Made by a program: the position numbers and the translations under genes. Below are positions 17,396-25,533 of a DNA stretch of 64,000 nucleotides, one piece after another (position 1 is the stretch's first letter; the number at the start of each line of letters is the position of its first letter). Source of the DNA: Desertimonas flava (GTDB lineage Bacteria > Actinomycetota > Acidimicrobiia > Acidimicrobiales > Ilumatobacteraceae); contig NZ_QKYK01000005.1 of assembly GCF_003426815.1 (NCBI RefSeq), forward strand, positions 62,001 through 126,000, in the 5' to 3' direction. Under the pieces are notes generated by a model that had not been told where the DNA came from, made no database searches, and saw only the letters and a list, made by a program, of their open reading frames with translations.

Positions 17396-18973
17396 ATGAA
17401 CGACAATGCGGCGGTCAAACGGGCTCCCGCCTTGCAGATCATCGGGTTGAGCAAGACATTCCCCGGGCAGCGGGCGCTCGACGACGTCGACCTGACCGTC
17501 GCGGCCGGTGAGATCCACGCCCTCGTGGGCCAGAACGGGTCCGGCAAGTCGACGGTCGTCAAGGTCGTCGCCGGGTACCACGCACCCGACGCCGGCGCGA
17601 CGGCGACGGTCGACGGGGTCGAGTTCGAGCTGGGCTCGGCTCCAGCCGCCCTCGCCGCTGGGCTGCGGTTCGTCCACCAGGACCTCGGCCTCGTCGAATC
17701 GATGACGGTGTCGGACAACTTCAAGATGATGCAGGCGCAGCGGCGGCTGACCCCGCTGAGGCGGCGCGACGACCGCATCGCTGCCGGAGCGGCGCTGAGG
17801 GAGCTCGGCTACGACATCGACCCCGCAGCGGTGGTGGCCGATCTCGCCGAGTCCGAGCGCACCGCCGTCGCCGTCGCCCGGGCGCTCGACGGCGCCGACG
17901 AGGCGGCCACATTCCCCCTTCTCGTCCTCGACGAGGCGACGGCCGCTTTGCCGGGTCCCGAGGTCCAGCGGCTGTTCCGCGCCCTGCGCCGCATCGCCGA
18001 GCGGGGTACCGCGATCCTGTTCATCTCGCACTACCTCGACGAGGTGCTCGGCATCGCCGACGTCGTCACCGTCCTGCGCGACGGCCGCAAGGTGACCACC
18101 ACCGCGACCGACGGCGTCAGCCACGAACGGCTCGCCAACCTCATGCTCGGTCGCGAGCTCGTCGCCGATGCGGCGGCCAACACGCGCGTCACCAGCGGTC
18201 CGGCGGGTGCCAAGCCGGTGCTCGTCGCCCGCGGAGTGGGCGGCGCCGACCTGCTCCCCATCGACCTCGACGTCGCGCCAGGCGAGGTGCTCGGGGTCGC
18301 CGGACTGACCGGTTCAGGGCGCGACGAGCTCGCCTCGCTGCTCGGCGGGCGCCTACCGCGGGTTGGCGAGCTGACCGTGAACGACACCATCGTTGCGCCG
18401 ATGGCTCCGCACAAGGCGATCGACGCCGGGCTCTGCTACGTGCCGGCGGACCGCGGCAACGACGCGCTGTTCCGCATGGAATCGGTGCGGAACAACCTGA
18501 CGATCTCCGACCTCTCCCCGTTCTGGTCGCGGGGCCGGCTCCAGAGTGGCGACGAGCAGGCCCACGCCAAGGTCTGGATCGAGGAGCTCGACATCAAGCC
18601 GGCGCGCAGCGACATCGTGGTCGGCGAACTATCGGGAGGCAATCAGCAAAAGGTCGTGATGGCCCGCTGGTTCCGGTGCTCCCCCAAGGTCCTCGTGCTC
18701 GACGAACCGACCCAGGGCGTCGACGTGGGCTCGAAGGCCGACATCTACCGCATCGTCGACCTGGCCACCGATCGCGGCACGGCGACGATCGTGTGCTCGT
18801 CCGACAGCGCCGAGCTCGAGCGGCTGTGCTCACGGGTCCTCGTGCTGCACCGCGGCGCGGTCGTCGCCGAGCTCCAGGGGACCGACGTGACCGCCGAGCG
18901 GATCGAAGAGATCCAGCTCCTTCCCGACTCGACCCTGCAACGGCCCGCCGCCCGACAAGGAGCCCTCCAATGA
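17396..18973 (+). CDS. Ribose-type ABC importer, double ATPase subunit
   Basis: 525 residues, two nucleotide-binding domains in the RbsA/MglA manner. Domain 1 has Walker A GQNGSGKST, Q-loop HQDLGLVESM and Walker B LLVLDEATAALP, but its signature is degenerate (LAESERTAVAVARAL). Domain 2 has the usual weak Walker A (GLTGSGRDE) with a good signature LSGGNQQK and Walker B VLVLDEPTQGVD. It energises the permease encoded next, with which it overlaps by 4 bases. The family normally imports sugars, but the surrounding catabolic genes make another substrate likely. An FCD-controlled promoter lies upstream. Confidence 0.92.
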   Translation: MNDNAAVKRAPALQIIGLSKTFPGQRALDDVDLTVAAGEIHALVGQNGSGKSTVVKVVAGYHAPDAGATATVDGVEFELGSAPAALAAGLRFVHQDLGLVESMTVSDNFKMMQAQRRLTPLRRRDDRIAAGAALRELGYDIDPAAVVADLAESERTAVAVARALDGADEAATFPLLVLDEATAALPGPEVQRLFRALRRIAERGTAILFISHYLDEVLGIADVVTVLRDGRKVTTTATDGVSHERLANLMLGRELVADAAANTRVTSGPAGAKPVLVARGVGGADLLPIDLDVAPGEVLGVAGLTGSGRDELASLLGGRLPRVGELTVNDTIVAPMAPHKAIDAGLCYVPADRGNDALFRMESVRNNLTISDLSPFWSRGRLQSGDEQAHAKVWIEELDIKPARSDIVVGELSGGNQQKVVMARWFRCSPKVLVLDEPTQGVDVGSKADIYRIVDLATDRGTATIVCSSDSAELERLCSRVLVLHRGAVVAELQGTDVTAERIEEIQLLPDSTLQRPAARQGALQ

Positions 18974-20073
18974 CCACCGTCGTCACCGCCGTCGAGGCGC
19001 CGTCGAGGCGCCGGCTGCCGTCGCTTCCCGGCCTCGGCAAGGCGAGCGTCCTCTACCTGTTCGCGCTGATCTTCGTCATCTTCAGCCTGTGGATCCCCGA
19101 GACGTTCCTCACGCACTCCACGTTCAAGCTGGTCCTCGGGGACCAGGTCGTGATCGGCATCCTCGGACTCGCCGTCCTCGTGCCGCTCATCGCCGGCACG
19201 TTCGACCTGTCCGTGGGGGCGATGCTCGCCTTCGGCCTCGTCATCGTCAGCTGGTTCCAGGCCGAGACCGGCGTCAACCCGATCATCGCCGTCCTGCTGT
19301 CCCTCCTGGCGTGCGCGGCCGTCGGCTTCGTGTCCGGCCTGATCGTGGTCAAGCTGCGCGTCAACTCGTTCATCGCCACGCTCGGCATGAGCCAGGTGCT
19401 CACCGCCGCCACGCTCTACATCTCCAGCAACCGCCAGATCGTCGGGGTCTTCTCGAGCGGGTATCTCAGCTTCGGGCGGCGCCAGCCGTTCGGGATCCCG
19501 ATCGTCGTCTTCTACCTCGTCGCGTTGGCGCTCGTCATCTGGTATGTCATCGAGTGCACCCCGCTCGGGCGGCATCTCCAGGCCACCGGTGCCAACCCCG
19601 AAGCGGCCCGCCTGGCCGGTGTGCGCACCGACCGCATCGTGTGGGGATCGCTCGTCGCGTCGGCCACGGTCGCCGGCTTCGCCGGGGTCGTGTACGGCGC
19701 CAAGGTCGGATCGTTCTCCAACACGTTCGGCCCGCCCCTGCTGTTCCCCGCCTTCGCAGCCGTGTTCTTCGGCTCGACGCAGTTCAAGAACCGCGCCAAC
19801 GTGTGGGGCACCCTCATCGCCGTGTACACGCTGGCCTTCGGCGTGAAGGGCCTGCAGCTCGCGTTCGAGAGCGGCGTCTACTGGATCACTCCGGTCTTCA
19901 ACGGTCTCGCCCTGCTCGTCGCCGTGTCGCTGGCGAGCCGCAAGGCGATTCCCAGGCTGCGCCCGGCCCAGCGCGCCGAGCCGGAACCGACCGCCACCGG
20001 GCCCGACGCCGGACCGGCCGCCACGATCACGTCGGCCGACGCGGCCGAACGGTCCCCCCAGCCCACGCCGTGA
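18970..20073 (+). CDS. Ribose-type ABC importer, permease
   Basis: 367 residues, around nine hydrophobic segments from about 27 to 335, with the BPD_transp_2 motifs GTFDLSVGAMLAFG and SFIATLGMSQVLTA, and TPLGRHLQATGANPEAARLAGV for contact with the ATPase. The C-terminal 35 residues are a Pro/Ala/Thr-rich cytoplasmic tail. It forms a homodimeric channel with the upstream ATPase and downstream binding protein. ATG overlaps the ATPase stop. Confidence 0.93.
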   Translation: MTTVVTAVEAPSRRRLPSLPGLGKASVLYLFALIFVIFSLWIPETFLTHSTFKLVLGDQVVIGILGLAVLVPLIAGTFDLSVGAMLAFGLVIVSWFQAETGVNPIIAVLLSLLACAAVGFVSGLIVVKLRVNSFIATLGMSQVLTAATLYISSNRQIVGVFSSGYLSFGRRQPFGIPIVVFYLVALALVIWYVIECTPLGRHLQATGANPEAARLAGVRTDRIVWGSLVASATVAGFAGVVYGAKVGSFSNTFGPPLLFPAFAAVFFGSTQFKNRANVWGTLIAVYTLAFGVKGLQLAFESGVYWITPVFNGLALLVAVSLASRKAIPRLRPAQRAEPEPTATGPDAGPAATITSADAAERSPQPTP

Positions 20074-20089
20074 CCCGTCACGGCGTGGG
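20062..20089 (+). terminator. Hairpin at the permease stop, intra-operon
   Basis: A perfect 13-bp inverted repeat (20062-20074 with 20077-20089) embraces the permease stop codon, 71 bp before the binding-protein start. It may act as an attenuator or as an RNA end that shields the upstream message and so sets the relative yield of membrane and binding proteins. Confidence 0.5.
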
Positions 20090-20159
20090 TACCACCACGC
20101 CCGGAACCTTCCGGGACAGACAAACCGCCGGCGATCCACCGGCACCAAGGGAGAGATCC

Positions 20160-21278
20160 ATGAAGCGATACGTGTCCATGGCCGCGGCGGGCCTCCTCGC
20201 CGCCGGCTTCGCCGCAGCCGGAACTGCCTCGGCTGGTTCCGAACCGTCCGGTGATCCGGCGGCCGACGCCGAGGCCGCCGCCGAGCGGGTGGCGCCGTAC
20301 CTCGAGCCGGTGACCGAGATCCCCGTCACCGAGCCGCTCGACGCGGTGCCCGAGCCCGGGCGCAAGGTGTACTGGCTGGAGGGCAACATCCAGTCGATCC
20401 TGCCGATCACCGGCGGGTTCGAGGCTGCGACGGCAGCCCTCGGCTGGGACCTCACCACCATCACGTACGACCCGGCCGATCCGCAAGGACCCAATGCGGC
20501 CATGCAGCAGGCCGTGGACGCCGGTGCCGACTACATCGCCATCTCCGGACAACCGGTGTCAGCCATCGAGCAGGCGCTGGCCGCGGCGAAGGCAGCCGAG
20601 ATCCCGGTCTTCGCGATGTTCGGCGAGAACGTGTCCGATCCCGAGACGGGGATCGTCGGCGTGGTCGGCGGGCTCGACCTCACGGCCGACAACGCCGAGC
20701 GCCTCGGCGACTTCATGATCGCCGAGTCGGGGGGCGAGGCCGACATCCTCATCGTCAACGTCCCCGACTTCACGATCCTCGCCTATGCCGAAGAAGTCCT
20801 CACCACCCACCTCGACGAGAACTGTGGCGCCTGTGAGTACGAGACGCTGGAGGGCACGATCTCGGACATGGCCTCGGGTGCGCTGTCTGGTCAGATCGTG
20901 TCGTACCTCCAGACCCACCCGGAGACGACGGACATCTACCTCGCCATCGGCGATATGGCCCTCGGCCTGCCCGAGTCGATCGAGGCCGCCGGCATCGACA
21001 CCGATGCCCGGATCCTTGGCGGTGTGCCCAACGTCGACCAGATCCAGTCGTTGATCGACGGAACCACCGATGCCTGGATGACGCTGCCGCGCGTGTCGGC
21101 CGCGTGGCAGATGGTGGACGGGATGGCTCGCTACGACCTCGGGATGGACGTGTCGGTCTCCGAGGCGGTTCCGATGCGACCGATCTACACCCCGGACAAC
21201 GTCCCCTCGCCCGCCGAGGACTACGCCGGCGTCGAAGGCTACGAGGACCAGTGGAAGGCCCTGTGGGGAGTCGAGTGA
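20160..21278 (+). CDS. Ribose-type ABC importer, substrate-binding protein
   Basis: 372 residues with an export signal (MKRYVSMAAAGLLAAGFAAA, cleavage near the following ASAG). The mature part is a type I periplasmic-binding fold (Peripla_BP_4): KVYWLEGNIQS, AVDAGADYIAISGQ, a hinge stretch ENVSDPETGIVG and MALGLPESIEAAG. An Asp/Glu/Ala-rich linker precedes the fold. Two cysteines (CGAC) occur in the middle, unusual in this family and possibly a disulfide. AAGGGAGAG precedes the start. Ligand unknown; it is encoded with the importer and a SnoaL-like protein. Confidence 0.88.
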   Translation: MKRYVSMAAAGLLAAGFAAAGTASAGSEPSGDPAADAEAAAERVAPYLEPVTEIPVTEPLDAVPEPGRKVYWLEGNIQSILPITGGFEAATAALGWDLTTITYDPADPQGPNAAMQQAVDAGADYIAISGQPVSAIEQALAAAKAAEIPVFAMFGENVSDPETGIVGVVGGLDLTADNAERLGDFMIAESGGEADILIVNVPDFTILAYAEEVLTTHLDENCGACEYETLEGTISDMASGALSGQIVSYLQTHPETTDIYLAIGDMALGLPESIEAAGIDTDARILGGVPNVDQIQSLIDGTTDAWMTLPRVSAAWQMVDGMARYDLGMDVSVSEAVPMRPIYTPDNVPSPAEDYAGVEGYEDQWKALWGVE

Positions 21279-21727
21279 GCCCGACGGACACCGACACGGC
21301 GATCGCCCAGCTCCTCGAGCGACAGGCCATCGTCGACCTCCTGCTGCGGTACGCGTCGACGATCGACACGAAGGACTACGTCACGTTGCGGTCGTTGTTC
21401 TGCGAGGACATCCACGGGCGCTACGGCGACGAGGTGGTGGACGGAGCCGACAACCTGCTCGCGTGGATCGACTCGAAGACCGCCGACGTGACGTGGCAGC
21501 ACCACTACCTGAACGTGTACCACGTCGACTTCGTGAGTGACACCGAGGCCAAGACGCTGACCTATCACACGTCGCATCAGACGAAGGCCGACGCGCCGAA
21601 CACGTGCGTGAAGATCGTCGCCCGGTATCACGACACGGTTCGCAAGGTGGACGGCGTGTGGAAGATCGCCGACAAGTACATGGAGGTGGGCTGGGTCGAC
21701 TCGTCGACCGTCGAGCCACCATCCTGA
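21275..21727 (+). CDS. SnoaL/NTF2-like protein
   Basis: 150 residues, start GTG overlapping the binding-protein stop (GTGA). Pattern LLERQAIVDLLLRYASTIDTKDYVTL in pieces (RQAIVDLLLRYASTID; LRSLFCED) followed by HHYLNVYHVDF and DGVWKIADKYMEV is that of SnoaL_4-type cone-shaped barrels, many of which bind or isomerise ring compounds. Being the last gene of an importer operon suggests it acts on the imported compound. Catalytic residues cannot be fixed; H in TWQHHYL and D in IDTKD are candidates. Confidence 0.8.
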   Translation: MSPTDTDTAIAQLLERQAIVDLLLRYASTIDTKDYVTLRSLFCEDIHGRYGDEVVDGADNLLAWIDSKTADVTWQHHYLNVYHVDFVSDTEAKTLTYHTSHQTKADAPNTCVKIVARYHDTVRKVDGVWKIADKYMEVGWVDSSTVEPPS

Positions 21728-21750
21728 CGACGACGTCGGGAGTCGGGAGG

Positions 21751-21799
21751 ACACGGCCGGTCCGGCGAGCCGCTCCGCGGTTCACCGGACCGGCCGTGT
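21751..21799. terminator. Strong bidirectional terminator
   Basis: A perfect 15-bp stem (21751-21765 with 21785-21799) with a 19-base loop lies between the convergent SnoaL-like gene (stop 21727) and the molybdenum hydroxylase large subunit (stop 21807). Confidence 0.8.
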
Positions 21800-21806
21800 C
21801 GCGTCG

Positions 21807-24131
21807 CTACCGCGAGTCGGCCATCGCGAGATGGATGGCCATCGGGGTGAGCGGCTGGCGCGTCAGGCGGGCACCGAGATGGGCGACCGCGTCGGCGACG
21901 GCATTGATGACCGCCGGCGGGGCGCCGATCGCCCCACCCTCGCCCATCCCCTTGTAGCCGCCCGGGTTGGTGGCGGCCGGTGTCTCGATGTGCCCGTACT
22001 CGATCACCGGAACCTCGGCGGCGGTGGGCAGCAGGTAGTCGACGAACGTCGTGCTCAGCGGGTTGCCGTCGTCGTCGTAGACCATGTGCTCGTACAGCAC
22101 GCCGCCGATCCCCTGGACGACGCCGCCGGCGATCTGGCCCTCGACGATGTCGGGATTGATCATCACGCCGCAGTCCTCGCTCACCACGTATCGCAGCAGC
22201 CGGACCTCGCCGGTCCGCGGATCGACCTCGGCGAGGCAGGCGTGGCACGAGTTGGAGAACGTGAACGGGGCGTCGGGGCTGTAGCGCGCCTTCTCCTCCA
22301 GTCCCATCTCGAGGCCGGCCGGCAGGGCGGCCGGGTTGAGGTAGGCCATCCGGGCGACCTCGGCGATGGAGACTGACCTCGTCGGCGTGCCCGCCACCGA
22401 GACCGCTCCGGCGTCGACCACGAGGTCGTCGGCAGCGGCTTCGAGGTGGTGAGCGGCGATCTCGACGACCTTGGCACGCACCCGGTCGGCCGCCAGGTCG
22501 GCCGCGCCGCTCAGGATCACCGCGCTCCGGCTGCCGCCGGTGCCCGGGCCGAACGGCGCCGACGCCGTGTCGCCCTGGACGACGGTGACGTCGTCGACCG
22601 AGACGCCGAGCCGGTCGGCGACGACCTGGGCGATCGTCGTCTCCAGGCTCTGGCCGTGGTTGCCACTGCTCATCAGTGCCTGGACCTGACCGTTGACGCC
22701 GATGCTGACGACGGCGCCCTCGCTCGCCATGTTGCCGACGGCGAGACCCGACGGCTCGACGTAGAGCCCGAGTCCGACGCCGACGCAGCGGCCCTCGGCA
22801 CGCGCCCTGGCCTGCTCGGCCCGGATCTCGTCGTAGCCGATCATGCTCACCGCCTGCTCGAGGGAGGCGGCGATCGACACCCGGTCGTACACCAGCCCGG
22901 CCGCCGTCGTGTACGGCAGGTCGATGTCGCGCACGACGTTGCGGCGGCGCAGCTCGAGCGGGTCGATGCCGAGCTCGCGGGCGACGTGGTCCATCATCTG
23001 CTCACGGATGACGGTCTCCATCATCCACGGTCCCCGGTACGAGCAACGCCCGCAGGTGTTGGAGTAGGCGGCCGTCGCGCTGAAAGCGACCTTGGGGATC
23101 CGGTACGGCCCGGCGAAGAGCAGCCCGACGAACCCGATGGCGCTCGAGCCGGCGGCGGGGAAGGCGCCGACGTCCTCCACCAGGTCGGCTCTCACTCCGA
23201 GGATGCGAGCGTCGGCGTCGAGCGCCACGCTCACGGTCATCGAGTCGTTGCGGGCGTGCTGGCCCGCCAGCAGGTTCTCGCGCCGGTCCTCGATCCACTT
23301 GACCGGCCGGCCGAGAAGCTTCCCGGCGATCACGACCGCCAGCTCGTCGGGAAGCATGAACATCTTCTGACCGAAGCCGCCGCCGACGTCACCCATGACG
23401 ACGCGGACGCGGTTCTCGGGAAGCTGCAGCGCCCGCGACAGGAAGCCACGGACGCCGTGCGCTCCCTGGGTGGAGGTGTGGACCACGAGTTCGTTGCGGA
23501 ACGCGTCGTACTGCGAGACGATGCCCCGGCACTCCATCGGGACGCAGAGGTAGCGGTGCTGGTGGAACGTCTCGGTGACCACCCGCTCCGCGTCCTCGAA
23601 GATGCGGTCGAGCTCGGGGTCAGGAGCCGCCGGGATCTGGCCCGCCACGTTGTCGGCCCGGTCCGGATGGACGGGGCGCGCCCCTGCCGCGAGTGCGGCG
23701 TCGACACCGACGACGGCGTCGATCGGATCGATCTCGACCTCGACGAGTTCGCAGGCGTCCTCGGCGACGTACCGGCTCTCGGCCACCACCATGACGAGCG
23801 GCTCACCGGCGAAGCGCACGTCGCCCTCGGCCATCATCCGGAACGGGCGGCCCTGGTCGCCACCTTCGAAGTCCACCCAGGACTCGGCGACGAGATGGTT
23901 GATGTCGGCGCCGCTGAAGACACCGACGACGCCGGGCAGCTCGCGGGCTGCGTCGGTGTCGAGCCGCACGATCGTGCCGGCCGCCACGTCGCTGCGGACG
24001 AACGCGACGTGCAACATGCCGGCGACGGACACGTCGTCGACGTACGTGCCGTGTCCGGTCAGCAACCGCGCGTCCTCGCGACGCTGGACGCGCTGGCCGA
24101 CGAAGCGGTTCCCGGCCGGGCCGCTGCTCAT
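21807..24131 (-). CDS. Molybdenum hydroxylase large subunit (xanthine dehydrogenase family)
   Basis: 774 residues, the molybdopterin-cytosine-dinucleotide binding subunit. Markers: RREDARLLTGHGTYVDD at the N-terminus, GGGFGQKMF for the cofactor, and catalytic Glu in GYKGMGEGGAIGAPP near the C-terminus. The active-site loop reads CGRCSYRGPW where form I CO dehydrogenases have AYRCSFR and form II enzymes AYRGAGR, so CO oxidation is unlikely and a hydroxylase of a carbonyl or N-heteroaromatic is more likely. Last gene of a four-gene operon (P450, FAD, FeS, Mo subunits), its ATG overlapping the FeS subunit's stop. A longer frame to 24236 exists; ATG at 24129-24131 is the normal start MSSGPAGNRFVGQ. 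Confidence 0.9.
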   Translation of the reverse strand: MSSGPAGNRFVGQRVQRREDARLLTGHGTYVDDVSVAGMLHVAFVRSDVAAGTIVRLDTDAARELPGVVGVFSGADINHLVAESWVDFEGGDQGRPFRMMAEGDVRFAGEPLVMVVAESRYVAEDACELVEVEIDPIDAVVGVDAALAAGARPVHPDRADNVAGQIPAAPDPELDRIFEDAERVVTETFHQHRYLCVPMECRGIVSQYDAFRNELVVHTSTQGAHGVRGFLSRALQLPENRVRVVMGDVGGGFGQKMFMLPDELAVVIAGKLLGRPVKWIEDRRENLLAGQHARNDSMTVSVALDADARILGVRADLVEDVGAFPAAGSSAIGFVGLLFAGPYRIPKVAFSATAAYSNTCGRCSYRGPWMMETVIREQMMDHVARELGIDPLELRRRNVVRDIDLPYTTAAGLVYDRVSIAASLEQAVSMIGYDEIRAEQARARAEGRCVGVGLGLYVEPSGLAVGNMASEGAVVSIGVNGQVQALMSSGNHGQSLETTIAQVVADRLGVSVDDVTVVQGDTASAPFGPGTGGSRSAVILSGAADLAADRVRAKVVEIAAHHLEAAADDLVVDAGAVSVAGTPTRSVSIAEVARMAYLNPAALPAGLEMGLEEKARYSPDAPFTFSNSCHACLAEVDPRTGEVRLLRYVVSEDCGVMINPDIVEGQIAGGVVQGIGGVLYEHMVYDDDGNPLSTTFVDYLLPTAAEVPVIEYGHIETPAATNPGGYKGMGEGGAIGAPPAVINAVADAVAHLGARLTRQPLTPMAIHLAMADSR

Positions 24132-24658
24132 GCCGTCACCCCGCTCGGTGCGCCGCCGCCCGCCGCTCTCGCGTTCCGGCGGCTGGCGACGAGTTGGACG
24201 GCCCGGACGATGCCCTGGTACCCGGTGCACCGGCACAGGTTGCCCGACAGACCGTCACGGATCTGGGCGTCGTCGGGGTCGGGATGGCGCTCGAGCAGGG
24301 CGTGGATCGAGACCACGAAGCCCGGCGTGCAGAAGCCGCACTGGAGACCGTGGCACTCGTGCATCGCCTGCTGGACGTCCGAGAGCTCGCCCGGAGCCGG
24401 CGCGACGCCCTCGATCGTCGTCACGGCCGCGCCCTCGGCCTGGACGGCGAACATCAGGCAGGCGCGTACCGCCTCGCCGTCGACGAGCACCGTGCACGCC
24501 CCGCACACGCCGTGCTCGCAGCCCAGGTGGGTTCCCGTGAGTCCGAGCTCCTCGCGCAGGGCATCGGCGAGCAGCGTGCGAGGATCCACGTCGATGCCCC
24601 GTTGCGACCCGTTGACGGTCATGGTCACGCGGACCGCGGTGTCGGCGGATGATCTCAT
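24128..24658 (-). CDS. Molybdenum hydroxylase 2Fe-2S subunit
   Basis: 176 residues with two [2Fe-2S] clusters: the plant-type site GCEHGVCGACTVLVDGE ending in a Cys eleven residues on, and the C-terminal four-helix site QCGFCTPGF plus NLCRCTGYQ. It carries electrons from the Mo centre to FAD. ATG overlaps the stop of the FAD subunit gene (ATGA), and its own stop overlaps the large subunit start. Confidence 0.95.
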   Translation of the reverse strand: MRSSADTAVRVTMTVNGSQRGIDVDPRTLLADALREELGLTGTHLGCEHGVCGACTVLVDGEAVRACLMFAVQAEGAAVTTIEGVAPAPGELSDVQQAMHECHGLQCGFCTPGFVVSIHALLERHPDPDDAQIRDGLSGNLCRCTGYQGIVRAVQLVASRRNARAAGGGAPSGVTA

Positions 24659-25533
24659 CGTTCCTCCTCGGCGTTGCGCAGTGCCATGGTCCAGGCGTCG
24701 GCCATCATCGCGGCGGCAACCCGGGCGCGATAGGACGCGGGGACCTGGGAGTCGTCGGTGACGTCCTCGACGGACGCCAGCGCATCGTCGCCGAGGGCGG
24801 TCGCGTCGACGCTCGCGGCCGACCTGCCGATCAGCGTCCGCTCGACGGCATCGAGCCGGACGGGGATGTCGCTGACGCCGAAGAGGCCGAGTGCGCAGCG
24901 CACGATCGCGGCGTCGGCATCCAGTTCGACGGCAGCGACGGCGCCGGCGATGGCGAAGTCGCCGTGGCGCCGGGCGAACTCGGCGACGCCGAACCCGGAG
25001 CGGCCCGACCACACCGGGAAGTCGACGGACACGAGCACCTCGTCGGCCTCCATGCTGGTGGACCAGAACCCGGTGAAGAAGTCGGCGGCGGCGATCGTCC
25101 GCCGCCCGGAGGCCGACGCCACCGTCATCGTGGCGTCGAGTACCCGGGCGACGGCCGGGTACTCGGCCGACGGGTCGGCGTGGGCGATCGAACCGCCGAC
25201 GGTGCCGCGGTTGCGGATCTGGAAGTGACCGATGTACGGCGTCACGAGCGTCAGCAGCGGCACCGCGTCCGCGACGCGGGGGTCGGTTTCGATCGCCGCA
25301 TCACGTGTCCCGGCACCCACCGTGAGCCGGTCGGGGTGGCGTTGCACACCGCACAGCTCGTCCACCCGGCCGAGGTCGACGAGATCGTCGAAACGGGCCA
25401 GCCGCAGGTTGAGCATCGGGACCAGGCTCTGACCACCGGCAAGGATCTTGCCCCCGTCACCCACGGCGGCGATCGTCTGCAACAGCTCGTCGAGTCGTCG
25501 CGGCGCGTGGTACCGGAACGGGGGTGGCTTCAC
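24655..25533 (-). CDS. Molybdenum hydroxylase FAD-binding subunit
   Basis: 292 residues. The PCMH-type FAD domain shows KILAGGQSLVPMLNLRLA and IRNRGTVGGSIAHADPSAEYP, the two phosphate-binding loops, and the CoxM C-terminal domain follows. Start GTG at 25531-25533 overlaps the P450 stop codon (GTGA), so the hydroxylase is translated in step with the P450. The electron acceptor (quinone or NAD+) cannot be told. Confidence 0.93.
   Translation of the reverse strand: MKPPPFRYHAPRRLDELLQTIAAVGDGGKILAGGQSLVPMLNLRLARFDDLVDLGRVDELCGVQRHPDRLTVGAGTRDAAIETDPRVADAVPLLTLVTPYIGHFQIRNRGTVGGSIAHADPSAEYPAVARVLDATMTVASASGRRTIAAADFFTGFWSTSMEADEVLVSVDFPVWSGRSGFGVAEFARRHGDFAIAGAVAAVELDADAAIVRCALGLFGVSDIPVRLDAVERTLIGRSAASVDATALGDDALASVEDVTDDSQVPASYRARVAAAMMADAWTMALRNAEEER

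Noticed and set aside
21807-25533. Carbon monoxide dehydrogenase (CoxMSL)
   Set aside because: The large-subunit loop lacks the AYRCSFR Cys motif required for the Mo-Cu centre, and no cox accessory genes are nearby.
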